NCBI GenBank assembly: GCA_031082425.1
Contig: JAVHLB010000001.1
Coordinates: forward strand, 248,001 to 312,000
DNA from: Candidatus Edwardsbacteria bacterium
GTDB taxonomy: Bacteria; Edwardsbacteria; AC1; EtOH8
Length of the DNA: 64,000 nt
Direction: 5' to 3'
Below, piece by piece: positions 1 to 6,476 of this stretch. Numbering within the stretch: the stretch's first letter is position 1; every line of letters starts with the position of its first letter. A program made the position numbers and the translations under genes. The notes under the pieces were generated by a model. That model was not told the origin of the DNA. It was given only the letters and a program-made list of their open reading frames with translations, and did not search any database.

Positions 1-432
1 CGCAGCGTCCGGATGCTGGTGTTCCCGGCCTCCACCCGTATCTACCAGCAGGCTTTGAAGAAGGGTTACGTGGAGACCTTCATGCAGGCCGGAGCGGTGG
101 TGATGAACTCCGGCTGCGGCCCCTGCCTGGGCGTGCACCAGGGAGCCCTGGCCGACGGCGACAAGGCCCTGGCCACCACCAATCGGAATTTCAAGGGACG
201 GATGGGCAATCCCAATGCCGAGGTCTACCTGAGCTCGGCGGCCACCGCCGCGGCCTCGGCCATAACGGGCGAGATCACCGATCCCCGCACTGTTATCACG
301 AAAGCCCCTAAACCAAGCCCCGTTAAACGTTCCAAGGTAAAGGTTAAAGGTATTAAAACGGTTAAGCAAAAAATTATGGCCAAAAAGACCGTGAAAAAAG
401 TCAGGAAAACTGCCAAGAAGGGGAGGAAATAA
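1..432 (+). CDS. leuC: 3-isopropylmalate dehydratase large subunit (LeuC/homoaconitase type), 3' part, with Lys-rich tail
   Basis: C-terminal part of an aconitase-family large subunit; the gene begins before the window and the reading frame is open from base 1. The family isomerises 2- to 3-isopropylmalate through a 4Fe-4S cluster (leucine synthesis) or does the homologous homoaconitate step. A CGPCLG motif near residue 38 of the visible part supplies two of the three cluster cysteines, and the NRNFKGRMG and YLSSAATAAASA segments are typical of the family. The family-like sequence ends at about TDPRTVI; about 43 further residues form a tail with 17 Lys, 3 Arg and no acidic residue. The stop is 2 nt before leuD, whose ribosome site GGGGAGG lies inside the tail codons. 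LeuC versus HacA cannot be settled from this fragment. Confidence 0.9.
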   Translation, partial: RSVRMLVFPASTRIYQQALKKGYVETFMQAGAVVMNSGCGPCLGVHQGALADGDKALATTNRNFKGRMGNPNAEVYLSSAATAAASAITGEITDPRTVITKAPKPSPVKRSKVKVKGIKTVKQKIMAKKTVKKVRKTAKKGRK

Positions 433-434
433 AG

Positions 435-929
435 ATGGGTAAAGTAGTATTGAAACTGGGCGCCGATATCTCCACCGATATCATTTATCCCGGCCGCTTT
501 ATGGCCACGGTGCTCCCCACCGAGACCCCCCAGTTCGCCTTCGTGGACGACGCCGCCTTCAACCAGAAGCTCAAAGCCAAGCAGATCGAGCCCGGCAGCT
601 TCATCGTGGCCGACAAGAACTTCGGCTGCGGCTCCTCCCGGGAACAGGCTGCCTCCTGCCTGGTGGGCTGGGGCCTGAAGGTGATCGCCAAGAATTTTTC
701 CCGGATATTTCTGCAGAACTCCATCAACGTCGGCCTGTACATGGTGATCTGCCCGACCATCGAGGCTGATCTGGGCGACGAGCTGGAGATCGCCAACGGC
801 AAGGTGGTCAACAAGACCACCGGCAAAAGCTTCGATATCGTGCCCCTGCCCCAGGCCCGCCAGGCCATCATCGACGCCGGAGGGCTGATACCCTACACCA
901 GAAAGATGGTGCTGGCCGGGAAAAAATAG
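435..929 (+). CDS. leuD: 3-isopropylmalate dehydratase small subunit (LeuD)
   Basis: Small swivel-domain subunit that pairs with the upstream large subunit to isomerise isopropylmalate in leucine biosynthesis; cytoplasmic. At 164 residues it has the short length of the archaeal/LeuD2 class rather than the roughly 200 residues of the E. coli type. The signature FGCGSSREQAA lies near residue 56, and an early DISTDIIYPGRF segment is also typical. It starts 2 nt after the leuC stop with a strong GGGGAGG site, so the two are cotranscribed. A bidirectional terminator follows at 995. A homoaconitase small subunit is a possible alternative because short LeuD and HacB are hard to separate by sequence alone. 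Confidence 0.92.
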   Translation: MGKVVLKLGADISTDIIYPGRFMATVLPTETPQFAFVDDAAFNQKLKAKQIEPGSFIVADKNFGCGSSREQAASCLVGWGLKVIAKNFSRIFLQNSINVGLYMVICPTIEADLGDELEIANGKVVNKTTGKSFDIVPLPQARQAIIDAGGLIPYTRKMVLAGKK

Positions 930-940
930 GCGACTCTTGC

Positions 941-960
941 CCACGAAAGGACACGAAAAC
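941..960. repeat. CCACGAAAGGACACGAAA dispersed repeat
   Basis: Short intergenic tract downstream of leuD, related to the tracts at 5122-5145, 10574-10597 and 38689-38709 by its repeated CACGAA core. Confidence 0.4.
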
Positions 961-994
961 ATATTTTAGGCTTCTTGTATTGGGACATAAAAAT

Positions 995-1022
995 CCCCCC
1001 GCCGAAGGCGGGGGGTTCTTAT
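995..1022. terminator. Bidirectional terminator between leuD and the TPR gene
   Basis: A 9-bp perfect stem, CCCCCCGCC / GGCGGGGGG, with a GAA loop at 995-1015. It is followed by TTCTTATTT on the plus strand and preceded by ATAAAAAT, which gives a U-tract on the minus strand. It sits between convergent genes and can end both transcripts. Confidence 0.85.
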
Positions 1023-1032
1023 TTACAGCCTT

Positions 1033-2454
1033 TCAGCCGTTATCCAATTGCTTTTTCAGTTCGTAGACCTCATTGATATCTTTTCTCGCCAGAAAACTTT
1101 CCTTCAGCTCCGGCTCCAGCTGTCCGGTGATGGAATCTGTCTTTTCAATTGCTTTGGCAATGTTCTCTTTGGCCCGGGCCGTATCGCCCAGATGATGATC
1201 CGTTTTCGCCAGGTTATACCAGGCGTCGATCTCCAGCTCGATAGCCGAGACCGCCTCCTCGTCCTCGACGATCATGGTCCGGGACAGCACATCGGCCAGC
1301 AGGACCCGGGCTTTGCCCAGCAGGGACAGGTCCGGCCCCTCCGCCAGGGCCCGGCTGATGATGACCTTGGCGTTGAGCACCTGGTGGCGGTGGGTGTTGA
1401 ACCTCTCGATCTCCAGCGATATCTGGATGGCCTTATCCAGGCAGGGGACGGCCTTTTCCGGCTGGCCCCAGGCCAGGTAGAGCTCGGCCATCTCGGCCAG
1501 GATGCTGGCCTCCTTGCCCCGGCCCTTGACCTCTCCGGCCACCTTCAGGGCTACGGCGAATTCCTTTTCGGCCTGCTGGTGGTCCCCGGTGCTCTGGCAG
1601 ATCCGGCCCAGGCCGGCATGGCCGAAGGCATCGCCCACCAGGTTGTTGATCTTCTTGTTGATCTCCAGGTACCGGCCATAAAATTCCCGGGCCGGCCGGT
1701 ATTTCCCCAGGGCATAATAGATCTCGCCCAGGTTGTTGCAGGAGATGGCCACCGACAGCAGTTCCCCGGATCGCTCGGCCATATTGAAGGACTTGAGCTG
1801 GTACTCCAGGGCCTGGGCAAACATCCCCCTGGCCTTGTAGATGCCGCTGAGGTTGTTGTACACCGAGCCGGTGCGCGACCCCTCCCCCAGTTCCTCCAGC
1901 AGTCCGATCTCCTTGTCGTAGTATCCGATGGCCCGGTCGTGCTCGCCGACGGTGCTGTCGATCAGGCCCAGGATGTGGTACAGCGAGGCCCTGGCGCTGG
2001 CGGTCTCCCGGTCGGTCTGGCCGTCCCTCATCTCCAGCACCAGGCCGGCCCCGTCGGTGAAGCTGCGGGCCCGCTCCAGGTAGCCCTGCCGGAAATATAT
2101 CCAGGCCAGATTGCGGTAGGTGTGGAACAGGTCCAGGGAATCGGGGGTCTGGGACAGCCCCACGATGGCCTTCTCCAGGTAGACCACCGCCTCCTCGAAG
2201 CGGCTTTGTCTCAGCAGGTTCTCCCCCCGCTTGATCAGGATGATGTTCCGCTGCTGATCGGTATAAGCATTCTTCTCCAGCTCATCCAGCAGGGCGGCTG
2301 ACCGGACCTTATGGCCCTTGGCGTCGGCCCGGTCGAACAAAATGATGCCGGCGGCAAACTTCTCCCTGGGGACCGCGGCCCTTTGGTATTTCTCCAGCAG
2401 GGCCGCCAGGTCGGGGTCGTCCTCAAACCATATTTCTGGTGATGTTTCGGCCAT
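1033..2454 (-). CDS. Tetratricopeptide-repeat protein
   Basis: A 473-residue protein made almost wholly of helical TPR units from about residue 60 to 450; for example the segments around residues 150-300 alternate A..Y...G and A...Y..A patterns. No signal peptide or membrane segment is seen, so it is probably a cytoplasmic scaffold. It starts one base after the stop of the EnvC-like gene, so scpA, the EnvC-like gene and this gene form one minus-strand unit. The function is unknown; TPR proteins mediate protein-protein contacts, and the operon suggests a role near chromosome condensation or envelope division. It ends at the terminator at 995. Confidence 0.8.
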   Translation of the reverse strand: MAETSPEIWFEDDPDLAALLEKYQRAAVPREKFAAGIILFDRADAKGHKVRSAALLDELEKNAYTDQQRNIILIKRGENLLRQSRFEEAVVYLEKAIVGLSQTPDSLDLFHTYRNLAWIYFRQGYLERARSFTDGAGLVLEMRDGQTDRETASARASLYHILGLIDSTVGEHDRAIGYYDKEIGLLEELGEGSRTGSVYNNLSGIYKARGMFAQALEYQLKSFNMAERSGELLSVAISCNNLGEIYYALGKYRPAREFYGRYLEINKKINNLVGDAFGHAGLGRICQSTGDHQQAEKEFAVALKVAGEVKGRGKEASILAEMAELYLAWGQPEKAVPCLDKAIQISLEIERFNTHRHQVLNAKVIISRALAEGPDLSLLGKARVLLADVLSRTMIVEDEEAVSAIELEIDAWYNLAKTDHHLGDTARAKENIAKAIEKTDSITGQLEPELKESFLARKDINEVYELKKQLDNG

Positions 2455-2455
2455 C

Positions 2456-3637
2456 TCATTTTCTTTTCTTGTTGAGCCATTGCAGGGGGTCCACCGGCTT
2501 GCCGCCCTTGCGGACCTCGAAATGCAGGATGGGCCCGTCCACCGAGCCGCCCACCGTCCCGATCTGCTGGAAGATCTCCACCCGGGAGCCGGTGGCCACC
2601 AGGATGTCGCTCAGGTTCCCGTAAAGGGTGTAGAAGCCCGACTGGTGGTCAATCAGCACCACGTTTCCGTAGCCGATGAACCTCTCGGCGTAGACCACCT
2701 TGCCGGCGGCCACCGACCGCACCGGAGCCCCGGCGGCCGAAAGGATGTCTATCCCGTTGTTCTGGATATAGGTGTTGTATTTTTCGTGTTTCTTCAGGCC
2801 GAAGCTGGAATACAGCTTTCCGTCGGCCGGCCAGTTCAGCGAGCCCTGGTTCCTCTCCAGATAGCTGGGAGCCGCCGGCACATGGGAATTGCGGCTGCGG
2901 GCCAGCTCCGCCTTGCGCTCCCTCTCCAGCTGGTCGATAATCCTTTGCAGTTTCCTGGCCGACTCCTGGAGCTCCCTGACCAGAGCCTCCTTGGATGTTT
3001 TCTCCCGCTGCACCCGGTTTAACAGTTTCTTCTGCTTGGCCTCTTCATCGCTCAGGTTGGAGGCCTCCCGCTCGGTCTCGCCCTTGACCTGGGCCAGGGT
3101 CATCAGCTTGCTCTCCCGGTCCTGTTTGTCCCGAACGATCAGGCGCTTTTTACTGTCGATGTTGTTATAGAGGCTCCGGTCCTGTTCGGTGATCAGGCTC
3201 ATGTACTTGTACCTTTTGGCCATATCGGCGAAGGACCGCTCCGACACCAGAACCTCCCACTGGAAGAGCCCGCCTTTTTTATACATCTCCCTTAAGCGGA
3301 CGGCCATCAGGGCCTCCTGTTTGGCCAGCTGTGATTCGGTGCTCAGCAGCTGCTCCCCCAGGCTCTTCAGGTCCTTGTTCAGTCGGGCTTCCTTCTGCCG
3401 CAGGGCGGACAATACCTGCCGGGTCAGGCGGACCTGCTCCGAGGTGCGTTCCAGCTGGCCCAGAATGCCCTTCTCCTGCCCCTTCAGTTCCGAGGCCCGG
3501 GCCCGGGCCTCCGACAGCTTGCGTTTAACTTCCTTAAGGGCATCCTCCTGATCGTCAATGCTTTGACCGGGGATGTTCGACGCCGTCAAGGCCAGAGCCA
3601 AAAACAAATATAAGATTTGTAGGGGTGCTTTTCTCAT
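2456..3637 (-). CDS. EnvC-like murein hydrolase activator (coiled coil + degenerate LytM domain)
   Basis: Signal peptide at about residues 1-25, long coiled coil at about 30-250 rich in E/K/R/L, then an M23/LytM domain at about 275-390. The catalytic zinc motifs are altered: the usual HxGxD reads NNGID, and the YxHL motif reads YGNL, while LHFEV is kept. The same kind of loss in E. coli EnvC and NlpD makes them amidase activators rather than enzymes, so this is likely a periplasmic activator of septal peptidoglycan splitting. It begins 7 nt after the scpA stop and ends one base before the TPR gene. The functional assignment is by analogy; no amidase is encoded nearby. Confidence 0.85.
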   Translation of the reverse strand: MRKAPLQILYLFLALALTASNIPGQSIDDQEDALKEVKRKLSEARARASELKGQEKGILGQLERTSEQVRLTRQVLSALRQKEARLNKDLKSLGEQLLSTESQLAKQEALMAVRLREMYKKGGLFQWEVLVSERSFADMAKRYKYMSLITEQDRSLYNNIDSKKRLIVRDKQDRESKLMTLAQVKGETEREASNLSDEEAKQKKLLNRVQREKTSKEALVRELQESARKLQRIIDQLERERKAELARSRNSHVPAAPSYLERNQGSLNWPADGKLYSSFGLKKHEKYNTYIQNNGIDILSAAGAPVRSVAAGKVVYAERFIGYGNVVLIDHQSGFYTLYGNLSDILVATGSRVEIFQQIGTVGGSVDGPILHFEVRKGGKPVDPLQWLNKKRK

Positions 3638-3644
3638 TCAGCTA

Positions 3645-4397
3645 TTATTGATTTTCGGAAACAAGCGATATCTGCTCTCCGGCCTTTCGGATGATTATCT
3701 CGCCGAACAGGGAATCCTGCGCCACCTTCACCCGGCCCAGCCGGATCAGCTCCAGCAGGGCGAAGAAGGTGACCACGATCACCAGCTTGCGTCGTTCGTT
3801 GATAAAAAGATCGCTGAATTTCATTTGTGATCTCCCCTGGACCTCCCGGAGAATGAAATCGATCCTTTCTTCTATGGTGATATCCTCGCCCACTATCTCG
3901 TACAGCCTGACCTTGTCTATCCGCTCCACCACCTGGCGGAAGGCCGACAGCAGTTCGTACAGCCCCACCTCCGGCACCGGCGGCTCGGCGGCAACCTCCT
4001 CCTGCTTCTCTATTGCCCCCTTGGGCCGGGGGAACATCAGCCGCTGCACCTCTTCGCGGTCCTCCAGCCGGGAGGCGGCCTCCTTGAATTTCTTGTATTC
4101 CAGCAGCTGGCGCACCAGGTCCTGGCGGGGATCCTCCATCTCGCCCTCGATCTCCACGTGATGCGGCAGCAGGAGCTTGGATTTGATCTTCAGCAGGGTG
4201 GCGGCCATCACCAGAAACTCCCCGGCCAGTTCGATGTCCAGGGCCTTCATGATCTCGATGTACTCCAGGTACTGCTGGGTGATCCGGGCGATGGGAATGT
4301 CGTAGATGTCCAGCTCCTCCTGCCGGATGAGGTATAACAGCAGGTCCAGAGGGCCTTCGAAGATCTCCAGTCTTACCTGGTATGGTTGGTTAGGCAT
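3645..4397 (-). CDS. scpA: Segregation and condensation protein A
   Basis: 250 residues, the normal size for ScpA, the kleisin that bridges the two heads of Smc and recruits ScpB to compact and separate chromosomes. The N-terminal half carries the typical pattern FEGPLDLLLYLI, then DIYDIPIARITQQY, then EFLVMAATLLKIKSKLLLP at about residues 14-75; the C-terminal winged-helix part is intact. An AAAGGAG site lies about 12 nt before the ATG, which is a long spacing. It is the first gene of a unit with the EnvC-like and TPR genes. No scpB or smc is seen in the window. Confidence 0.92.
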   Translation of the reverse strand: MPNQPYQVRLEIFEGPLDLLLYLIRQEELDIYDIPIARITQQYLEYIEIMKALDIELAGEFLVMAATLLKIKSKLLLPHHVEIEGEMEDPRQDLVRQLLEYKKFKEAASRLEDREEVQRLMFPRPKGAIEKQEEVAAEPPVPEVGLYELLSAFRQVVERIDKVRLYEIVGEDITIEERIDFILREVQGRSQMKFSDLFINERRKLVIVVTFFALLELIRLGRVKVAQDSLFGEIIIRKAGEQISLVSENQ

Positions 4398-4427
4398 TTA
4401 TTGTATTTGCTCCTTTATTTCTTGTCT

Positions 4428-4474
4428 TGTCACCCTGAGACAGGCTTCTTGTTCATCAAGCCGAACGGGTGACA
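4428..4474. repeat. Inverted repeat TGTCACCC / GGGTGACA
   Basis: Eight-base perfect arms (4428-4435 and 4467-4474) enclose about 31 bp, in the 187-bp gap upstream of scpA. The GTCACCCTGAG start resembles the small dispersed GTCACCCTGA-type hairpin repeats found between genes in many bacteria. No T-tract follows, so it is not an evident terminator. Confidence 0.4.
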
Positions 4475-4584
4475 GTTTTAATACTTATTTCCACACTTCA
4501 ACCTACCGGGAGTAGCGTCATCTTAGTGTGACAATTTTCTGTTGTGCTGAGGGTGCTTCGCAACAAGATACGGTGAAGCTACCA

Positions 4585-5085
4585 TTAATTTCCCGGCATT
4601 CTTTCTATTTCCTTTTCGTCCCAAGTGTGGATCGTTTGTGTTTGATCTGGAACTATCATTGCCTTTTTAGGGAAAAATCCATCATAAAAAACAAATCTAG
4701 GGTCTACTTGTAATTTAATATTATAAAAACCAGCTGTGTTGTCCCCCTGGGATTTACTTGTGGGTAATGTATCTAATCTAATTGAATCTTTTGAAGAAAC
4801 AATTTGTGATTTGACTTTTGTAATTACCTTGGTTAAATAACCTCCCATTGTTGCTTGCAAGGAACAGATTTCTAACGAAATATTATCAATTACATACTTT
4901 CCGCTACTGTCTGTGTTTGTCCAGTTTGTGGTACCCAAAACTTGAATCATTACGCCTGGCAGTAGCTCCTTTGTTTCGGCATCGGTCACATTGCCCGTAA
5001 TCTTTCCCGTATCGTCACTATATGTACTAGCAACGAAGAGAACTAACACAGAAACGATAAAACAAAAGGTAAATATTTTATTCAT
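4585..5085 (-). CDS. Small exported protein with a carboxypeptidase-regulatory-like domain
   Basis: 166 residues: signal peptide at about 1-23, then a beta-sandwich of the CarboxypepD_reg type at about 28-110 (GKITGNVTDAETKELLPGV, then TDSSGKYVIDNI). In FCB bacteria this domain commonly leads TonB-dependent receptors and surface proteins. The C-terminus ends with a KEIERMPGN-like segment that resembles the start of a TonB plug and then stops, so it may be a decayed or shortened receptor, or a genuine stand-alone domain. Base composition is richer in A+T than its neighbours. The RBS GGGAGG precedes the ATG. Function unknown. Confidence 0.6.
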   Translation of the reverse strand: MNKIFTFCFIVSVLVLFVASTYSDDTGKITGNVTDAETKELLPGVMIQVLGTTNWTNTDSSGKYVIDNISLEICSLQATMGGYLTKVITKVKSQIVSSKDSIRLDTLPTSKSQGDNTAGFYNIKLQVDPRFVFYDGFFPKKAMIVPDQTQTIHTWDEKEIERMPGN

Positions 5086-5121
5086 TGTCTTTAACCTCCC
5101 TTTAGGTGTTGCCTGCCCATA

Positions 5122-5145
5122 CCTCCGTGTTTCTGTGCCTCCGTG
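5122..5145. repeat. CACGGAGGCACAGAAACA-type dispersed repeat (minus orientation)
   Basis: On the minus strand the tract reads CACGGAGGCACAGAAACACG then GAGG, between the small exported protein gene and the MFS gene. It belongs to the same loose family as 10574-10597. Confidence 0.45.
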
Positions 5146-5154
5146 TCAGAATTA

Positions 5155-6408
5155 TTATGACTGCCCCATATGCTCCCTCAGATCCAGCTTCCTCAGCTTG
5201 GGCGCCAGACGGGCCACCGCAGCGGCCACCGCCAGGGTCATCCCGCTGTTGAACAGCAGGGACGGCACCAGGCCCATCAGCTTGGCCGCCACTCCGGACT
5301 CGAAGGCCCCGATCTCGTTGGAGGAGCCGATGAACACGCTGTTGACCGAGGCCACCCGGCCCCGCATGTTGTCCGGGGTGTACAATTGGACGATGGTGGA
5401 GCGGATCACCACGCTGATGTTGTCGAACAGCCCGGACAGGGCCAGCATCAAGAAGGCCAGGTAGAAATTCCGGGACAGGGCAAATCCGGCCATGCACAGC
5501 CCGAAGCCCGCCACCACCCACAGCAGTTTCTTCCCGGCGCTCTTCACCGGCGGATGGTGGGCCAGCCATAACGACATCACCATGGCGCCCACCGCCGGGG
5601 CGGCCCGCAAGAAACCCAGTCCCCTGGGTCCGGTGTTCAGCACGTCGGCCGCGAACATCGGCAGGATGGCCAGCGCCCCGCCGAACAGCACCGCGAACAT
5701 GTCCAGCGACATGGCCGAAAGCAGCAGCTGGTGCTTGAACACGAACCGGATGCCGGTGGACAGGCTCTTCAGTATCGGCTCCTTGGTCCTGGGCCCGGTG
5801 ATGGGATAGCCCCGGATGTTCAAAAAGGCGGCGAAGCTTATCAAGGACGAGGTTATGGCCGTGATATAGGCGGCGCTGACCCCGAAGAATCCGTATATCA
5901 ACCCCCCCGCGGCCGGGCCGGACACCGCCGCTATCTGCCACACCAGGCTGGTCCAGGCCGAGGAGCGGGGATACATGGCGCGGGGCACGATCTGGGCGGC
6001 GATGGCCACATTGGCCGGATAGACGAAGCCCCGCACCGCCCCCAGGAAGAACATCACGGCGTAGATGGGAAAGACCCCCTTGTCCCGCAGTATGTGCGAG
6101 TGCTTCAAGCTGAGCAGCAGCAGGACCGCCCCTCCCAGCAGCAGCAGGAAATTGGTGACGATCAGGATCCTCCTGCGGTCCACGATGTCGGCCACATGCC
6201 CGGCGAACAGGGCCACGGCAAAGAACGACAGGGCCTCGGCCAGGCCCAGCAGGCCCAGGGCCATGGGGTCCTTGGTCAGCTGGTAGATCTGCCAGCCCAC
6301 GATGACCGCGGTCATCTGGATGGAGATGGTGAGGAAGAAGCGGCCGAACAGGAATTTCCTGAAATCGGGTATCTTTAATACGTCGTAAGCCTGGGCCTTG
6401 GTGCTCAT
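5155..6408 (-). CDS. MFS transporter, EntS-like
   Basis: 417 residues with about twelve predicted membrane helices. It has the MFS motif-A-like loop GHVADIVDRRRIL after helix 2 (about residue 70) and a second-half repeat near 305. The overall pattern, beginning with a short LKIPDFRKFLFGRFFLTIS segment, resembles the EntS/permease group of exporters. The substrate cannot be deduced; no siderophore or antibiotic genes are adjacent. It is preceded by a hairpin at 6440-6465 that separates it from the cyclase gene, so it may have its own promoter. Confidence 0.85.
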   Translation of the reverse strand: MSTKAQAYDVLKIPDFRKFLFGRFFLTISIQMTAVIVGWQIYQLTKDPMALGLLGLAEALSFFAVALFAGHVADIVDRRRILIVTNFLLLLGGAVLLLLSLKHSHILRDKGVFPIYAVMFFLGAVRGFVYPANVAIAAQIVPRAMYPRSSAWTSLVWQIAAVSGPAAGGLIYGFFGVSAAYITAITSSLISFAAFLNIRGYPITGPRTKEPILKSLSTGIRFVFKHQLLLSAMSLDMFAVLFGGALAILPMFAADVLNTGPRGLGFLRAAPAVGAMVMSLWLAHHPPVKSAGKKLLWVVAGFGLCMAGFALSRNFYLAFLMLALSGLFDNISVVIRSTIVQLYTPDNMRGRVASVNSVFIGSSNEIGAFESGVAAKLMGLVPSLLFNSGMTLAVAAAVARLAPKLRKLDLREHMGQS

Positions 6409-6439
6409 GAATTATTTATTTGTGTGATATTTCTTTTTT

Positions 6440-6465
6440 TAGCCCCGCCCTTAAGGCCGGGGCTA
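6440..6465. repeat. Hairpin TAGCCCCG / CGGGGCTA between cyclase and MFS genes
   Basis: An 8-bp perfect stem with a 10-base inner segment that can pair partly (CCCTTAAGGC). On the minus strand it is followed by A residues, not T, so it is not a canonical intrinsic terminator for the cyclase gene. It could still end transcription weakly or protect a 3' end. Confidence 0.45.
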
Positions 6466-6476
6466 AGATATAATAT

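Noticed and set aside
225..962. Long minus-strand open frame over leuC/leuD
   Set aside because: It is antisense to two clear genes and its protein has no coding pattern.
4428..4474. Inverted repeat as a riboswitch or terminator of scpA
   Set aside because: It has short arms, a long loop and no T-tract, and lies upstream of scpA; it fits a decayed intergenic repeat better.
6440..6465. Hairpin as an intrinsic terminator of the cyclase gene
   Set aside because: On the minus strand it is followed by A residues; the T-run is on the wrong side.
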